Assembly: GCA_004134985.1 (NCBI GenBank)
Contig: REGQ01000037.1
Span: forward strand, 1 to 56,492
Source of the DNA: Paenibacillaceae bacterium
Lineage (GTDB): Bacteria > Bacillota > Bacilli > Paenibacillales > Paenibacillaceae
Length of the DNA: 56,492 bases
Direction of reading: 5' to 3'
Shown: positions 1-6,554 of the stretch, one piece after another
Layout of the letters: each line of letters opens with the position of its first letter
How positions within the stretch are numbered: the first letter of the stretch is position 1
Position numbers and translations under genes: made by a program
The notes under the pieces: generated by a model
The model's database searches: none
Told to the model about the DNA's origin: nothing
Seen by the model: the letters and a program-made list of their open reading frames with translations, nothing else

Positions 1-80
<80 letters not shown>

Positions 81-109
81 ATTATTGAATTGTCTTGGAA
101 ATGTAACGT

Positions 110-186
110 GGAGCTGTGGTGTAGAGGCCTAACATGCCTGCCTGTCACGCAGGAGACCGCGGGTTCGAATCCCGTCAGCTCCGCCA
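110..186 (+). tRNA. tRNA-Asp (GTC)
   Basis: Complete cloverleaf with acceptor GGAGCTG/CAGCTCC, anticodon GTC in a CCTGC/GCAGG stem, T-arm GGTTCGAAT and encoded CCA. It lies 33 bp after the initiator tRNA in the same operon. Confidence 0.95.
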
Positions 187-199
187 TTAACTTGCATAA

Positions 200-272
200 G
201 GCTCGGTAGCTCAGTCGGTAGAGCAAAGGACTGAAAATCCTTGTGTCGGCGGTTCGATTCCGTCCCGAGCCA
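200..272 (+). tRNA. tRNA-Phe (GAA)
   Basis: Cloverleaf with acceptor GGCTCGG/CCGAGCC, anticodon GAA and discriminator A at 272. The next bases read CCT, so the CCA end is not fully encoded, unlike most tRNAs in this cluster; tRNA nucleotidyltransferase must complete it. Confidence 0.95.
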
Positions 273-309
273 CCTTTAATGCTGTTAACTAACGAATTAA
301 ATTAAATAT

Positions 310-385
<76 letters not shown>

Positions 386-404
386 TCTGAATATTTCTTT
401 AAAC

Positions 405-480
<76 letters not shown>

Positions 481-483
481 CAT

Positions 484-568
484 GGAGGATTAGTGAAGTG
501 GCTAAACACGGCAGACTGTAAATCTGCTCTCTCTGAGTTCGGTGGTTCGAATCCATCATCCTCCACCA
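484..568 (+). tRNA. tRNA-Tyr (GTA)
   Basis: Class II tRNA with a long variable arm, acceptor GGAGGAT/ATCCTCC, anticodon GTA and encoded CCA. It begins only 3 bp after the second tRNA-Thr. Confidence 0.95.
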
Positions 569-573
569 GTTTT

Positions 574-650
574 GGCGATCGTGGCGAAGGGGTTAACGCA
601 CCGGTTTGTGGATCCGGCATTCGTGGGTTCAAGTCCCATCGGTCGCCCCA
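574..650 (+). tRNA. tRNA-His (GTG)
   Basis: Cloverleaf with anticodon GTG, encoded CCA at 648-650 and the extra 5' G (574) pairing with C647, the identity element of tRNA-His. Confidence 0.95.
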
Positions 651-651
651 T

Positions 652-735
652 TATTTTATTAGCTCAGTATTATTACGTGCTAATAGAGCATCTGATTTTC
701 ATCAGTTGCTGCAGGTGCAAACCCTGTATGTACCA
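652..735 (+). pseudogene. decayed tRNA (Lys-like)
   Basis: The 99-bp gap between tRNA-His and tRNA-Leu holds a tRNA-shaped sequence. It has a D-arm beginning AGCTCAG and ending AGAGCA but with a greatly enlarged loop, a CTGATTTTCATCAG anticodon-like hairpin, a good T-arm (GCAGG/CCTGT, loop TGCAAAC) and a terminal ACCA. The 5' acceptor half does not pair with the 3' half and the anticodon loop has lost bases. Position and the TTT in the loop suggest a former tRNA-Lys; that identity is inference. Confidence 0.6.
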
Positions 736-749
736 TCTTTAAATGTTGT

Positions 750-836
750 GCGGTCGTGGCGGAATTGGCAGACGCGCTAGATTCAGGTTCTAGTGGTGTA
801 ACAGCCGTGGAGGTTCGAGTCCTCTCGACCGCACCA
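750..836 (+). tRNA. tRNA-Leu (CAG)
   Basis: Class II tRNA with long variable arm, acceptor GCGGTCG/CGACCGC, anticodon CAG and encoded CCA. Confidence 0.95.
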
Positions 837-839
837 AAT

Positions 840-914
840 GCGGAAGTGGCTCAGCGGTAGAGCATCGCCTTGCCAAGGCGAGGGTCGCGGGTTCGATTCC
901 CGTCTTCCGCTCCA
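840..914 (+). tRNA. tRNA-Gly (GCC)
   Basis: Cloverleaf with acceptor GCGGAAG/CTTCCGC, anticodon GCC in a CGCCT/AGGCG stem and encoded CCA. It starts 3 bp after tRNA-Leu. Confidence 0.95.
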
Positions 915-917
915 TTG

Positions 918-991
918 CGGGACGTAGCTCAGCTTGGTAGAGTACCTGGTTTGGGACCAGGGGGTCGCATGTTCAAATCGTGTCGTCCCGA
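918..991 (+). tRNA. tRNA-Pro (TGG)
   Basis: Cloverleaf with acceptor CGGGACG/CGTCCCG, anticodon TGG and discriminator A991; CCA is not encoded (the sequence runs on as TACG). Last tRNA of the operon, directly before a terminator. Confidence 0.95.
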
Positions 992-1002
992 TACGAAAGA
1001 AA

Positions 1003-1030
1003 GAAAAGCCTCAATGTTGGGGCTTTTTTT
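1003..1030 (+). terminator. tRNA operon terminator
   Basis: Hairpin with stem AAAGCCTC/GGGGCTTT and loop AATGTT, followed by a run of T, 12 bp after tRNA-Pro. Confidence 0.9.
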
Positions 1031-1059
1031 GTTTTATCTATATAATTTGTTTTATCTAG

Positions 1060-1275
1060 ATAAGTTGAACGATTGAAATTCGCAAGGGAAGGGACCAAAT
1101 GTTGTATTTCTTACAACAAGCCATAAGAATGAGCGTGACAAATGTAGAATTGTTGTATAAACTACACGATTTTACCTGGATAGCGTCATTTCACTTATCA
1201 ATTGTTGTATGATGTGCAGCAATTCCCCGAGAATCGTCTAATATGTGTGAAAATGTTGCATAAAGTACAAGAATC
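1060..1275. repeat. 51-nt periodic palindrome array, locus A
   Basis: Four units begin at 1097, 1148, 1200 and 1251. Each opens with AAWTGTTGYA and continues toward a TACAACAA-like inverse half, followed by about 30 bp of unlike sequence; spacing is 51-52 bp. The left flank (1066-1092, GTTGAACGATTGAAATTCGC and following) resembles the inverted-repeat arm of the same element family at 36343-36652. No coding sequence is supported here. Confidence 0.75.
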
Positions 1276-1468
1276 TATCCCTTAACTAACTTCTTAACTT
1301 TAATACTTATATAGCCACACATTTCAGTTAGTTTGATGAACAGGATAAGAGCAGCAGCGGTGGAAATTCCCCCTATCACCGGGAGAAGGTAGAATGGTGA
1401 ATGGCAAATGGCGAATGGCGAAGAAACTTTGGACGAAGAAGCTTTGCGACCTCTACATATCCAAATCA

Positions 1469-1650
1469 TGCAAAAATGCAGGAGTTTCCAAGCATAATTA
1501 GAAATTTAAGGGGAAATGATGCAGAATGACAGCATTTTTCTTTGATTTCATCTAAATAGGGGGATATCAGAAGGAAATCCTGCAAAATCGCATCATTTCC
1601 CTTCGTATTTGGAAGTTTGAGGCTAAAATCCTGCATTGTAGCAGGATTTT
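1469..1650. repeat. TGCA hairpin array
   Basis: Four hairpin-forming motifs of the kind TGCAnnnTnGCAGGATTT start at 1469, 1520, 1581 and 1632 (spacings 51, 61, 51). The last is a strong hairpin, AAAATCCTGC/GCAGGATTTT at 1624-1650. The core differs from the preceding array but the 51-bp spacing recurs. The stretch 1276-1468 between them shows no gene or clear signal. Confidence 0.65.
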
Positions 1651-1659
1651 AACTATATG

Positions 1660-1965
1660 CTAAGCTACGTCTCACCAAACTTGCCTAATTCGCATCTCGA
1701 GCTAAGCTACGCCTCACCAAACTTGCCTAATTCGCACCTCTAGCCAATCTACGTCACACCAAACTCACTTGGTTCGCTACTCGAGCTAAGCTACGTCTCA
1801 CTAAACTCACCTGGTTCGCTAATCGAGCCAATCTACGTCACACCAAACTTGCCTATTTTGCACCTCGAGCCAATCTTCGTCACACCAAACTCACCTGGTT
1901 CGCTACTCGAGCTAAGCTACGTCTCACCAAACTCATCCATTTCGCAACTTGAGCCAATCTATGTC
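1660..1965. repeat. 42-bp tandem repeat array
   Basis: Seven full units of exactly 42 bp begin at 1660, 1702, 1744, 1786, 1828, 1870 and 1912, with a partial eighth at 1954. Units open with CTAAGCTACG or CCAATCTACG, contain CACCAAACT and end TCGAG. The two unit types alternate irregularly. The partial unit contains the ohrR stop codon. Because 42 is a multiple of three, open frames across it are repeat artefacts. Confidence 0.9.
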
Positions 1966-2429
1966 TTCATCAAGTCGGCTTGGGGGGAGAGGGAGTTGAT
2001 CTTGCTCATCAGTTTATGGATTTGTGAGCGCAGTGACATAATCTCCTCCATATCCATGTCTAAATTAGACAGCAGACTGCCAGGGACCGCTTTTGCTTGC
2101 TCTTTCATTGCTTGCCCCTTATCCGTCAATTCGATGACGACATTGCGTTCATCTGCTTTGTCTCTTGTCCGGGTTATGAGTTCGAGCGCTTGCAGTTTTT
2201 TGAGCAGCGGTGTTAAAGTGCCGGAGTCCAAATACAGTCGTTTCCCTAACTCCTTAACCGTTATTCCGTCGTTTTCCCATAATACAAGCAGGGTAATATA
2301 TTGTGTATAGGTAATGCCGAGTTCAGAAAGAATCGGACGGTAGAGCTTCAACATTTCCCGGGAGCAGGCGTAGAAAGCAAAGCACAATTGATTTTCCAAG
2401 TTGAGTATGATGTTGTCTTCTGTGCTCAT
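1959..2429 (-). CDS. ohrR: MarR-family organic peroxide sensor OhrR
   Basis: 156-residue winged-helix repressor of the MarR family. The N-terminus carries the sequence LENQLCFAFYACSREM with Cys16 in the place of the single reactive cysteine of Bacillus OhrR, which is oxidised by organic hydroperoxides so that the dimer leaves DNA. The recognition helix region (LYLDSGTLTPLLKKL, about residues 64-78) and the wing (TRDKADERNV) are typical. ATG follows GGAGGAA. A near-perfect sigma-A promoter lies upstream (2471-2499). The last residues MKT and the stop are inside the 42-bp repeat array, so the original C-terminus may have been altered. Likely target: the divergent peroxidase at 2900, whose promoter carries an OhrR-box-like sequence. 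Family assignment is firm; the regulatory target is inferred. Confidence 0.9.
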   Translation of the reverse strand: MSTEDNIILNLENQLCFAFYACSREMLKLYRPILSELGITYTQYITLLVLWENDGITVKELGKRLYLDSGTLTPLLKKLQALELITRTRDKADERNVVIELTDKGQAMKEQAKAVPGSLLSNLDMDMEEIMSLRSQIHKLMSKINSLSPQADLMKT

Positions 2430-2470
2430 AAATCGATTCCTCCATTAAATTGAGTGCAATTATTTTGGAC

Positions 2471-2499
2471 ATTATAGCATCGGGCAGCATTACTGTCAA
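2471..2499 (-). promoter_or_regulatory. ohrR promoter
   Basis: On the minus strand TTGACA (2499-2494) and TATAAT (2476-2471) are separated by exactly 17 bp, a consensus sigma-A promoter 42 bp upstream of the ohrR ATG. Between it and the start lies an inverted repeat AATTG-CACT-CAATT (about 2444-2460) that could be an operator. Confidence 0.85.
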
Positions 2500-2509
2500 A
2501 AAGGAGTTG

Positions 2510-2706
2510 CAGCAGCAACACCGGCAACGTGCAATAGGGATACCGTGCAACACAGGTAACGTGCAACAGGGACAACGTGCAACCGGGCAACGTGCAACAA
2601 GGACAAGTGCAATAGGGATATACCGTGCAACAGGGACAACTGCAACAGGGACAACGTGCAACAAGGACAACGTGCAACAGGGGCAACGTGCAACACGAAC
2701 AACTTG
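2510..2706. repeat. 16-bp GTGCAAC minisatellite
   Basis: About a dozen degenerate copies of GTGCAACAGGGACAAC fill the space between ohrR and the peroxidase promoter, with occasional shortened or CCGGG variants. On the minus strand it reads as cysteine/valine/leucine-rich nonsense in several frames, which explains long open frames here. The remainder of the gap, 2707-2825, shows no gene. Confidence 0.85.
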
Positions 2707-2825
2707 CCAACATACGTATCCGCATTGACTTCTCGTGTGGTCGACTCCCAACACGTGTTGCCTCTCCGCGGGCCGGGAGCTGTGCGCGGCAGGAAGTAAA
2801 TTGTGATTGTCTTATTAATAACAAT

Positions 2826-2863
2826 TTGACATCGCAATATAAATTGTATACAATTGAATTATA
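2826..2863 (+). promoter_or_regulatory. peroxidase promoter with OhrR-type operator
   Basis: TTGACA at 2826-2831, 17-bp spacer and TACAAT at 2849-2854. A 15-bp near-palindrome TACAATTGAATTATA (2849-2863) overlaps the -10 and closely matches the Bacillus OhrR operator TACAATT-n-AATTGTA. The position would let OhrR block polymerase directly. Confidence 0.75.
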
Positions 2864-2899
2864 TCAAATATATAACGAAAGATAAAGGAGGATTTTTAA

Positions 2900-3376
2900 A
2901 TGTCCATCTACGATATTGAAACAAAAACAATTACTGGTGATAGTCAAACGTTGGCCCCTTATAAAGACAAAGTAATGCTTATTGTAAATACAGCAACAAA
3001 ATGCGGGTTCGCAAATCAGTTCGAAGGGCTGCAAAAATTGCATGACGAGTTTAATGAGCAAGGGTTTGCTGTGCTTGGCTTTCCATGCTCGCAATTTGCT
3101 GATCAAGAGCTCGGTAACGATGATGAGATTGCGGAATCCTGCAAATTGAATTTCGGCGTTTCCTTCCCGCTGTATGCGAAAATTAATGTTAATGGAAGTG
3201 AAGCGCACCCGCTGTTTCAGCATTTGACTGAGGAAGCGAAAGGAATGCTCGGTACAAAAGCCATCAAATGGAATTTCACTAAGTTTCTCGTTAACCGCCA
3301 GGGTGAAGTTGTGAAACGTTTCGGACCACAAGAAACACCGGAGAAAATAAAAGCACATGTCGAGAAATTGCTATAA
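2900..3376 (+). CDS. thiol peroxidase of the glutathione peroxidase family
   Basis: 158 residues, the usual size of bacterial single-domain GPx (BsaA type). The catalytic tetrad is visible: peroxidatic Cys35 in NTATKCGF, Gln65 in FPCSQF, and Trp124-Asn125 in IKWNFTKFLV. Cys81 is in the place of the resolving cysteine of thioredoxin-dependent GPx enzymes, so the electron donor is probably thioredoxin rather than glutathione. It reduces hydroperoxides in the cytoplasm. RBS AAAGGAGG lies 9 bp before ATG. It is divergent from ohrR and carries the OhrR-type operator on its promoter, which suggests induction by organic peroxide. A terminator follows. Confidence 0.92.
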   Translation: MSIYDIETKTITGDSQTLAPYKDKVMLIVNTATKCGFANQFEGLQKLHDEFNEQGFAVLGFPCSQFADQELGNDDEIAESCKLNFGVSFPLYAKINVNGSEAHPLFQHLTEEAKGMLGTKAIKWNFTKFLVNRQGEVVKRFGPQETPEKIKAHVEKLL

Positions 3377-3413
3377 CACGGTAGACATTTCTAAAACAAC
3401 TTCGCAACCAGCA

Positions 3414-3453
3414 AAAAGGCCATTCCCTATGTTTAAAACGGGGATTGGCCTTT
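3414..3453 (+). terminator. terminator after peroxidase gene
   Basis: Hairpin AAAGGCCATTCCC pairing with GGGGATTGGCCTTT; A-rich on the left and TTT on the right, so it could serve both the peroxidase gene and the convergent NUDIX gene. Confidence 0.75.
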
Positions 3454-3473
3454 ATGTAGTGGGAAAAGTTTAG

Positions 3474-3986
3474 TTAAAATACACCTGGATCGATCAGCGG
3501 ATTCCATTGTACAACAGGCATGCCGTCCTCAGACACGCTCATTGTCCCTGTCAGAACATGATCGATCCCAGGATTGTTTAAATAGTGAGCGAGCACAGCG
3601 TGCATAATAAAGGAGGATCGCAGTTCCCGTAATGCATTTCTTGGATGCCATAACAGCTGCCCTTCTTCCGAATCGACGACGTCTGTCCGTTTTGTCTCGC
3701 CAACATATACATATTGCTGACGAATTTCATCCTCTTTTAGCCGGAGCAATATGTATTTTAGTCTCAGGTTGTGCAAATCTCCGCGGCGCAGTCCGGTTTC
3801 TTCTTCTATCTCACGATAGCATGCCACCAGTGGGTCATTGATCTCGACAGGTTCTAAATGTCCGCCAATGGCGCTGTAAAATGGCTCCGTTTGTTTTTGC
3901 CATTGTGAAGCTTGTTTCTTCATAAGCAGCAGCTGTTCTCCATGAAACAGAAAAGCTGAGGCCATCAATCGCGTTCGGATTGTCAT
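3474..3986 (-). CDS. NUDIX hydrolase
   Basis: 170-residue protein with a NUDIX box at about residues 41-66: GGHLEPVE, then ACYREIEEETGL. Nine residues rather than seven separate the first glutamate from REIEEETG, a two-residue insertion in the helix-loop-helix. The REXXEE metal ligands are intact. NUDIX enzymes cleave nucleoside diphosphates linked to another group; the substrate cannot be read from the sequence. ATG follows GGGAGGTTGAAAG. It converges on the peroxidase gene and stands alone. Confidence 0.85.
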   Translation of the reverse strand: MTIRTRLMASAFLFHGEQLLLMKKQASQWQKQTEPFYSAIGGHLEPVEINDPLVACYREIEEETGLRRGDLHNLRLKYILLRLKEDEIRQQYVYVGETKRTDVVDSEEGQLLWHPRNALRELRSSFIMHAVLAHYLNNPGIDHVLTGTMSVSEDGMPVVQWNPLIDPGVF

Positions 3987-4109
3987 CTTTCAACCTCCCT
4001 TATATATTAGTACAGTATCACTAGTCCAACAGAAAATAAAGAAAGAATATGCAGCGTTCTGATGATGTTAGTGATGAAATTCTTCCCATGATGTGCTTCA
4101 AAAAAAACG

Positions 4110-4150
4110 TTGACAGATTCAGCAAAATGAATTATCTTTAATTCAAGATA
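4110..4150 (+). promoter_or_regulatory. doxX promoter with MhqR-type operator 1
   Basis: TTGACA at 4110-4115, 17-bp spacer, -10 TATCTT at 4133-4138. The -10 is the left half of an 18-bp near-palindrome TATCTTTAATTCAAGATA (4133-4150), which closely fits the Bacillus subtilis MhqR box (tATCTcgaAtTCgAGATa) as I remember it. MhqR is a quinone-sensing MarR repressor. Confidence 0.65.
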
Positions 4151-4252
4151 TTAATGAGTTATAGATTAAGCCAATAGCTGTTGGAAAGGCGGGAGCATGA
4201 TGAAAGGTCGTTTTTAGTTGGAGATTGAACGGAAAGAAAATTTTTTAGTTTA

Positions 4253-4270
4253 TATCTTGAATTAAAGAGT
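4253..4270 (+). promoter_or_regulatory. MhqR-type operator 2
   Basis: TATCTTGAATTAAAGAGT repeats the half-site ATCTTGAATT of the operator at 4133 in the opposite sense, 43 bp before the doxX start. A further GATTAAAGATA lies just behind it. TTTATA at 4249-4254 with TTGAAC at 4225-4230 could be a second promoter overlapping this site. Confidence 0.5.
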
Positions 4271-4313
4271 TATTGATTAAAGATAAATTATAAGAAAAAT
4301 GGAGGAATTTAAA

Positions 4314-4715
4314 ATGAGTATTGCAATAGGATTGTTAATCATTCGTGTCATTGTAGGCGTGTTGTTTATCGGGCACGGCGCACAGAAGTTGTTTGGCTGG
4401 TTTGGCGGTTATGGGCCGAAAGGTACGGGAGGCTGGCTTGAATCGATCGGCTTGAAACCGGGGGTCGTCATGGCTGTGCTTGCCGGTTTAGCCGAGCTGC
4501 TGGGCGGTCTATTGTTCGCGATTGGTTTGTTAACCCCATTAGCCGGAGCGCTCATTGCGCTGATGATGGTCGGAGCTATTGTGAAGGTGCATGGTGCTAA
4601 CGGTATATGGGCAACCGCTAACGGATACGAATATAATCTCGTGCTGATTGCTGTCGCTGTAGGGGTCGCATTAACTGGAGCAGGCGCGTATTCGGTGGAT
4701 GCCTTGTTAAGTTAA
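4314..4715 (+). CDS. DoxX family membrane protein (MhqP/CatD-like)
   Basis: 133 residues with four predicted membrane helices (about 5-23, 48-66, 70-92, 106-128) and the DoxX signature [13 protein letters not shown] near residue 22. In Bacillus, DoxX proteins MhqP and CatD belong to operons induced by quinones and catechol under MhqR or YodB; their biochemical role is not settled. ATG at 4314 is chosen because GGAGG sits 9 bp upstream; the in-frame ATG at 4299 would put the start before the RBS. Two MhqR-like boxes precede the gene, supporting a quinone/electrophile stress role. No mhqR-like gene is in the window. Confidence 0.85.
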   Translation: MSIAIGLLIIRVIVGVLFIGHGAQKLFGWFGGYGPKGTGGWLESIGLKPGVVMAVLAGLAELLGGLLFAIGLLTPLAGALIALMMVGAIVKVHGANGIWATANGYEYNLVLIAVAVGVALTGAGAYSVDALLS

Positions 4716-4746
4716 TGAAAAGTCATTTGAGATAAGAGATGAAGCG

Positions 4747-4776
4747 AAGCGTCTGCAGCTGCAGACGCTTTTTTCT
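4747..4776 (+). terminator. terminator after doxX
   Basis: Perfect 24-bp palindrome AAGCGTCTGCAG/CTGCAGACGCTT followed by TTTTTTCTTT. Confidence 0.9.
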
Positions 4777-4875
4777 TTAATTGATAAACGCGCAAACCGT
4801 TGACGCTTGTGGGCAATCATTTTGTAATAAACGCTTCATATCGGCATTGCGGGCAGACGTGTTGAAAATATCAGT

Positions 4876-4905
4876 TTGTCATCTAGCAGTTTCTTGCGAT
4901 ATACT
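4876..4905 (+). promoter_or_regulatory. promoter of ABC module
   Basis: TTGTCA at 4876-4881 and TATACT at 4900-4905 with an 18-bp spacer, about 40 bp before the ABC ATPase coding region. Likely also reads the permease and possibly fabI. Confidence 0.55.
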
Positions 4906-4943
4906 GAATGAACAGATCTGAAGCTGATTAGTGGAGTGAGACT

Positions 4944-5801
4944 ATCGAAACCGAACGAATTGTTCACTTGCATGAGGTAACTAAATGTTTTGGTAATAGA
5001 ACGATTCTTGATAAGGTGACATTGTCCATCTTCAAAGGAGAATCTATTGCTTTAACCGGCGACAACGGCAATGGGAAAAGCACACTGCTTCGGCTGATCG
5101 CCGGCTTGATTAGGCCGACCTCAGGAACGATTGTTTTTTCTGGAGATAAGTTGCCCGCAATTGGATTTGTTCCCGATCGGTTCCCCAAGCTGCCATTTAC
5201 CGCGAATGAATATTTAATGCATATGGGACTTATCCATGGCCTTAACAGGCAACAGGTGACGAGCCGAATTCGTGAATTACTGCAGATCGTTAATCTGTAT
5301 CATGCCGCTGATGTGAAAATCGCCAATTATTCCAAAGGAATGCTGCAAAAGATCGGTTTTGTGCAAGCGGTACTTGCGAAGCCGGAACTGCTGCTACTTG
5401 ATGAACCCTTATCCGGGTTGGACGAAACTTCAACAAGGGATGTTGCTGCGCTCCTTTCCCGTCTCAAGCAAGAACGGCTCACACTGCTATTTGCTTGTCA
5501 TGGAGAAGGACAATTGTACGAGCTGGCGGATTCCGTTCTCAACGTGCGCGAGGGCCGCATTGATGCGATTGCATTCAAGCATAAGGTGCCTTTGACGCGC
5601 ATTCAAGCTGCGCATATGGCGGCTGGGCAGGAGGACATATGGCGGAGCTTTAATGGAGTAACCGAAGTCAGAACCACTGCGGCAGGGCTTCAAATAACGG
5701 TCATAGCCGATCAAAGCGATGTTTTGCTTCGGGAGCTGTTGAATCAAGGCGCCTCTATCCTGTCCGTGCAGCGAATGGGGGAACGGTCAACTTGGGAATG
5801 A
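4944..5801 (+). CDS. ABC transporter ATP-binding protein
   Basis: About 285 residues, cytoplasmic ATPase of an export-type (ABC-2-like) transporter. Walker A is GDNGNGKST, the signature loop NYSKGMLQK departs from LSGGQ but fits the ABC-2/CcmA-like group, and Walker B is LLLLDEPLSGLD. The switch histidine is in LLFACHGE. About 80 residues after the core have no recognised motif. Start problem: alignment-like sequence (IVHLHEVTKCFG) begins upstream of the first standard start, TTG at 4968, which lacks an RBS. GGAGTGAG at 4933-4940 points to ATC at 4944 (or ATT at 4959), so a rare AUC/AUU start or a mutated ATG is possible. Its end overlaps the permease start (ATGA). Confidence 0.8.
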   Translation: METERIVHLHEVTKCFGNRTILDKVTLSIFKGESIALTGDNGNGKSTLLRLIAGLIRPTSGTIVFSGDKLPAIGFVPDRFPKLPFTANEYLMHMGLIHGLNRQQVTSRIRELLQIVNLYHAADVKIANYSKGMLQKIGFVQAVLAKPELLLLDEPLSGLDETSTRDVAALLSRLKQERLTLLFACHGEGQLYELADSVLNVREGRIDAIAFKHKVPLTRIQAAHMAAGQEDIWRSFNGVTEVRTTAAGLQITVIADQSDVLLRELLNQGASILSVQRMGERSTWE

Positions 5802-6532
5802 TAAACCGTATAAGAATACTGCGCAGGCTCGTTGATTTTCAAATGGCCATGTATGTTCGATCCTATCGAAACTTTCTGCCGATGGCCGTTTATCTCATCG
5901 CCATTGTATGGATTTATTCTGTCGTGCCTAATCCGATCATGAGCAGCTACTCGGCAACCGCCGTTTTGCTGTATCTGACTGCGGCCTGGCTTGGGATCAG
6001 CTTTTACTTTACAGAGCCTCATATGCAGCAAAACATGACCTACCTGCATACCCGTCCCCGATTGTTGTATGGGATCAGCCGCATCCTGACCGCATGGCTG
6101 ACCTGTGTGCCGCTTGCCGTTTTTGCTATGATTTATCCGCTCCTTAGGGGGGCATTCATTGAAAGAGCGACGATATTGCACGTATTCACGGCAGTGTATG
6201 CGCATCTTCTGCTTGCCCTGCTAGGGGTCTTATTGGCGGCATTGGTCTGCAGACTGACGGGATCACGGCTCATTGTTACGCTCGGATGGCTGCTGATTAT
6301 GCTGGCACTGTCTCTGTCAACGGGCCCGCTGGGGGAAAGTTTGCCTGGTGTTATACGTTTTATCGTATGGCTGCTTCCACCCGCATCTTTAGTTATGACG
6401 GCAATGATGCAATTTGGAGAGCCGCATAGCAGTTTGCTAGCCGGATTGATTTATCCGTTAATATATACGTGTGCGTTGCTTCTGGCCACCTTATGGCTGT
6501 CAGAGCGTCGCGGCGAGGTCGACTGGCGATAA
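5798..6532 (+). CDS. ABC transporter permease, six-helix membrane protein
   Basis: 244 residues, almost entirely hydrophobic with about six membrane helices and a short RRGEVDWR tail; no catalytic motif. ATG 5798 overlaps the stop of the ATPase gene as ATGA, indicating translational coupling; a TTG at 5792 behind GGGGGAA is the alternative. Together the two genes would form an ABC exporter, probably with a homodimeric permease. No substrate can be named. fabI follows 22 bp downstream with its own strong RBS and may be cotranscribed. Confidence 0.75.
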   Translation: MINRIRILRRLVDFQMAMYVRSYRNFLPMAVYLIAIVWIYSVVPNPIMSSYSATAVLLYLTAAWLGISFYFTEPHMQQNMTYLHTRPRLLYGISRILTAWLTCVPLAVFAMIYPLLRGAFIERATILHVFTAVYAHLLLALLGVLLAALVCRLTGSRLIVTLGWLLIMLALSLSTGPLGESLPGVIRFIVWLLPPASLVMTAMMQFGEPHSSLLAGLIYPLIYTCALLLATLWLSERRGEVDWR

Positions 6533-6554
6533 TATTTTTTTCAGGAGGAAGCTT

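Noticed and set aside
1097-1275. CRISPR array
   Set aside because: Short palindromic repeats with about 30-nt unlike spacers look CRISPR-like, but the repeats differ from unit to unit, there are only four, no cas genes are nearby and the flanking arms recur at a second locus as an inverted-repeat element.
1849-2310. 153-codon plus-strand ORF
   Set aside because: It reads through the 42-bp array (multiple of three) and antisense to ohrR; no RBS.
2323-2837. Overlapping Cys/Val/Leu-rich minus-strand ORFs
   Set aside because: Three frames are open because of the 16-bp minisatellite; the composition is repeat-derived.
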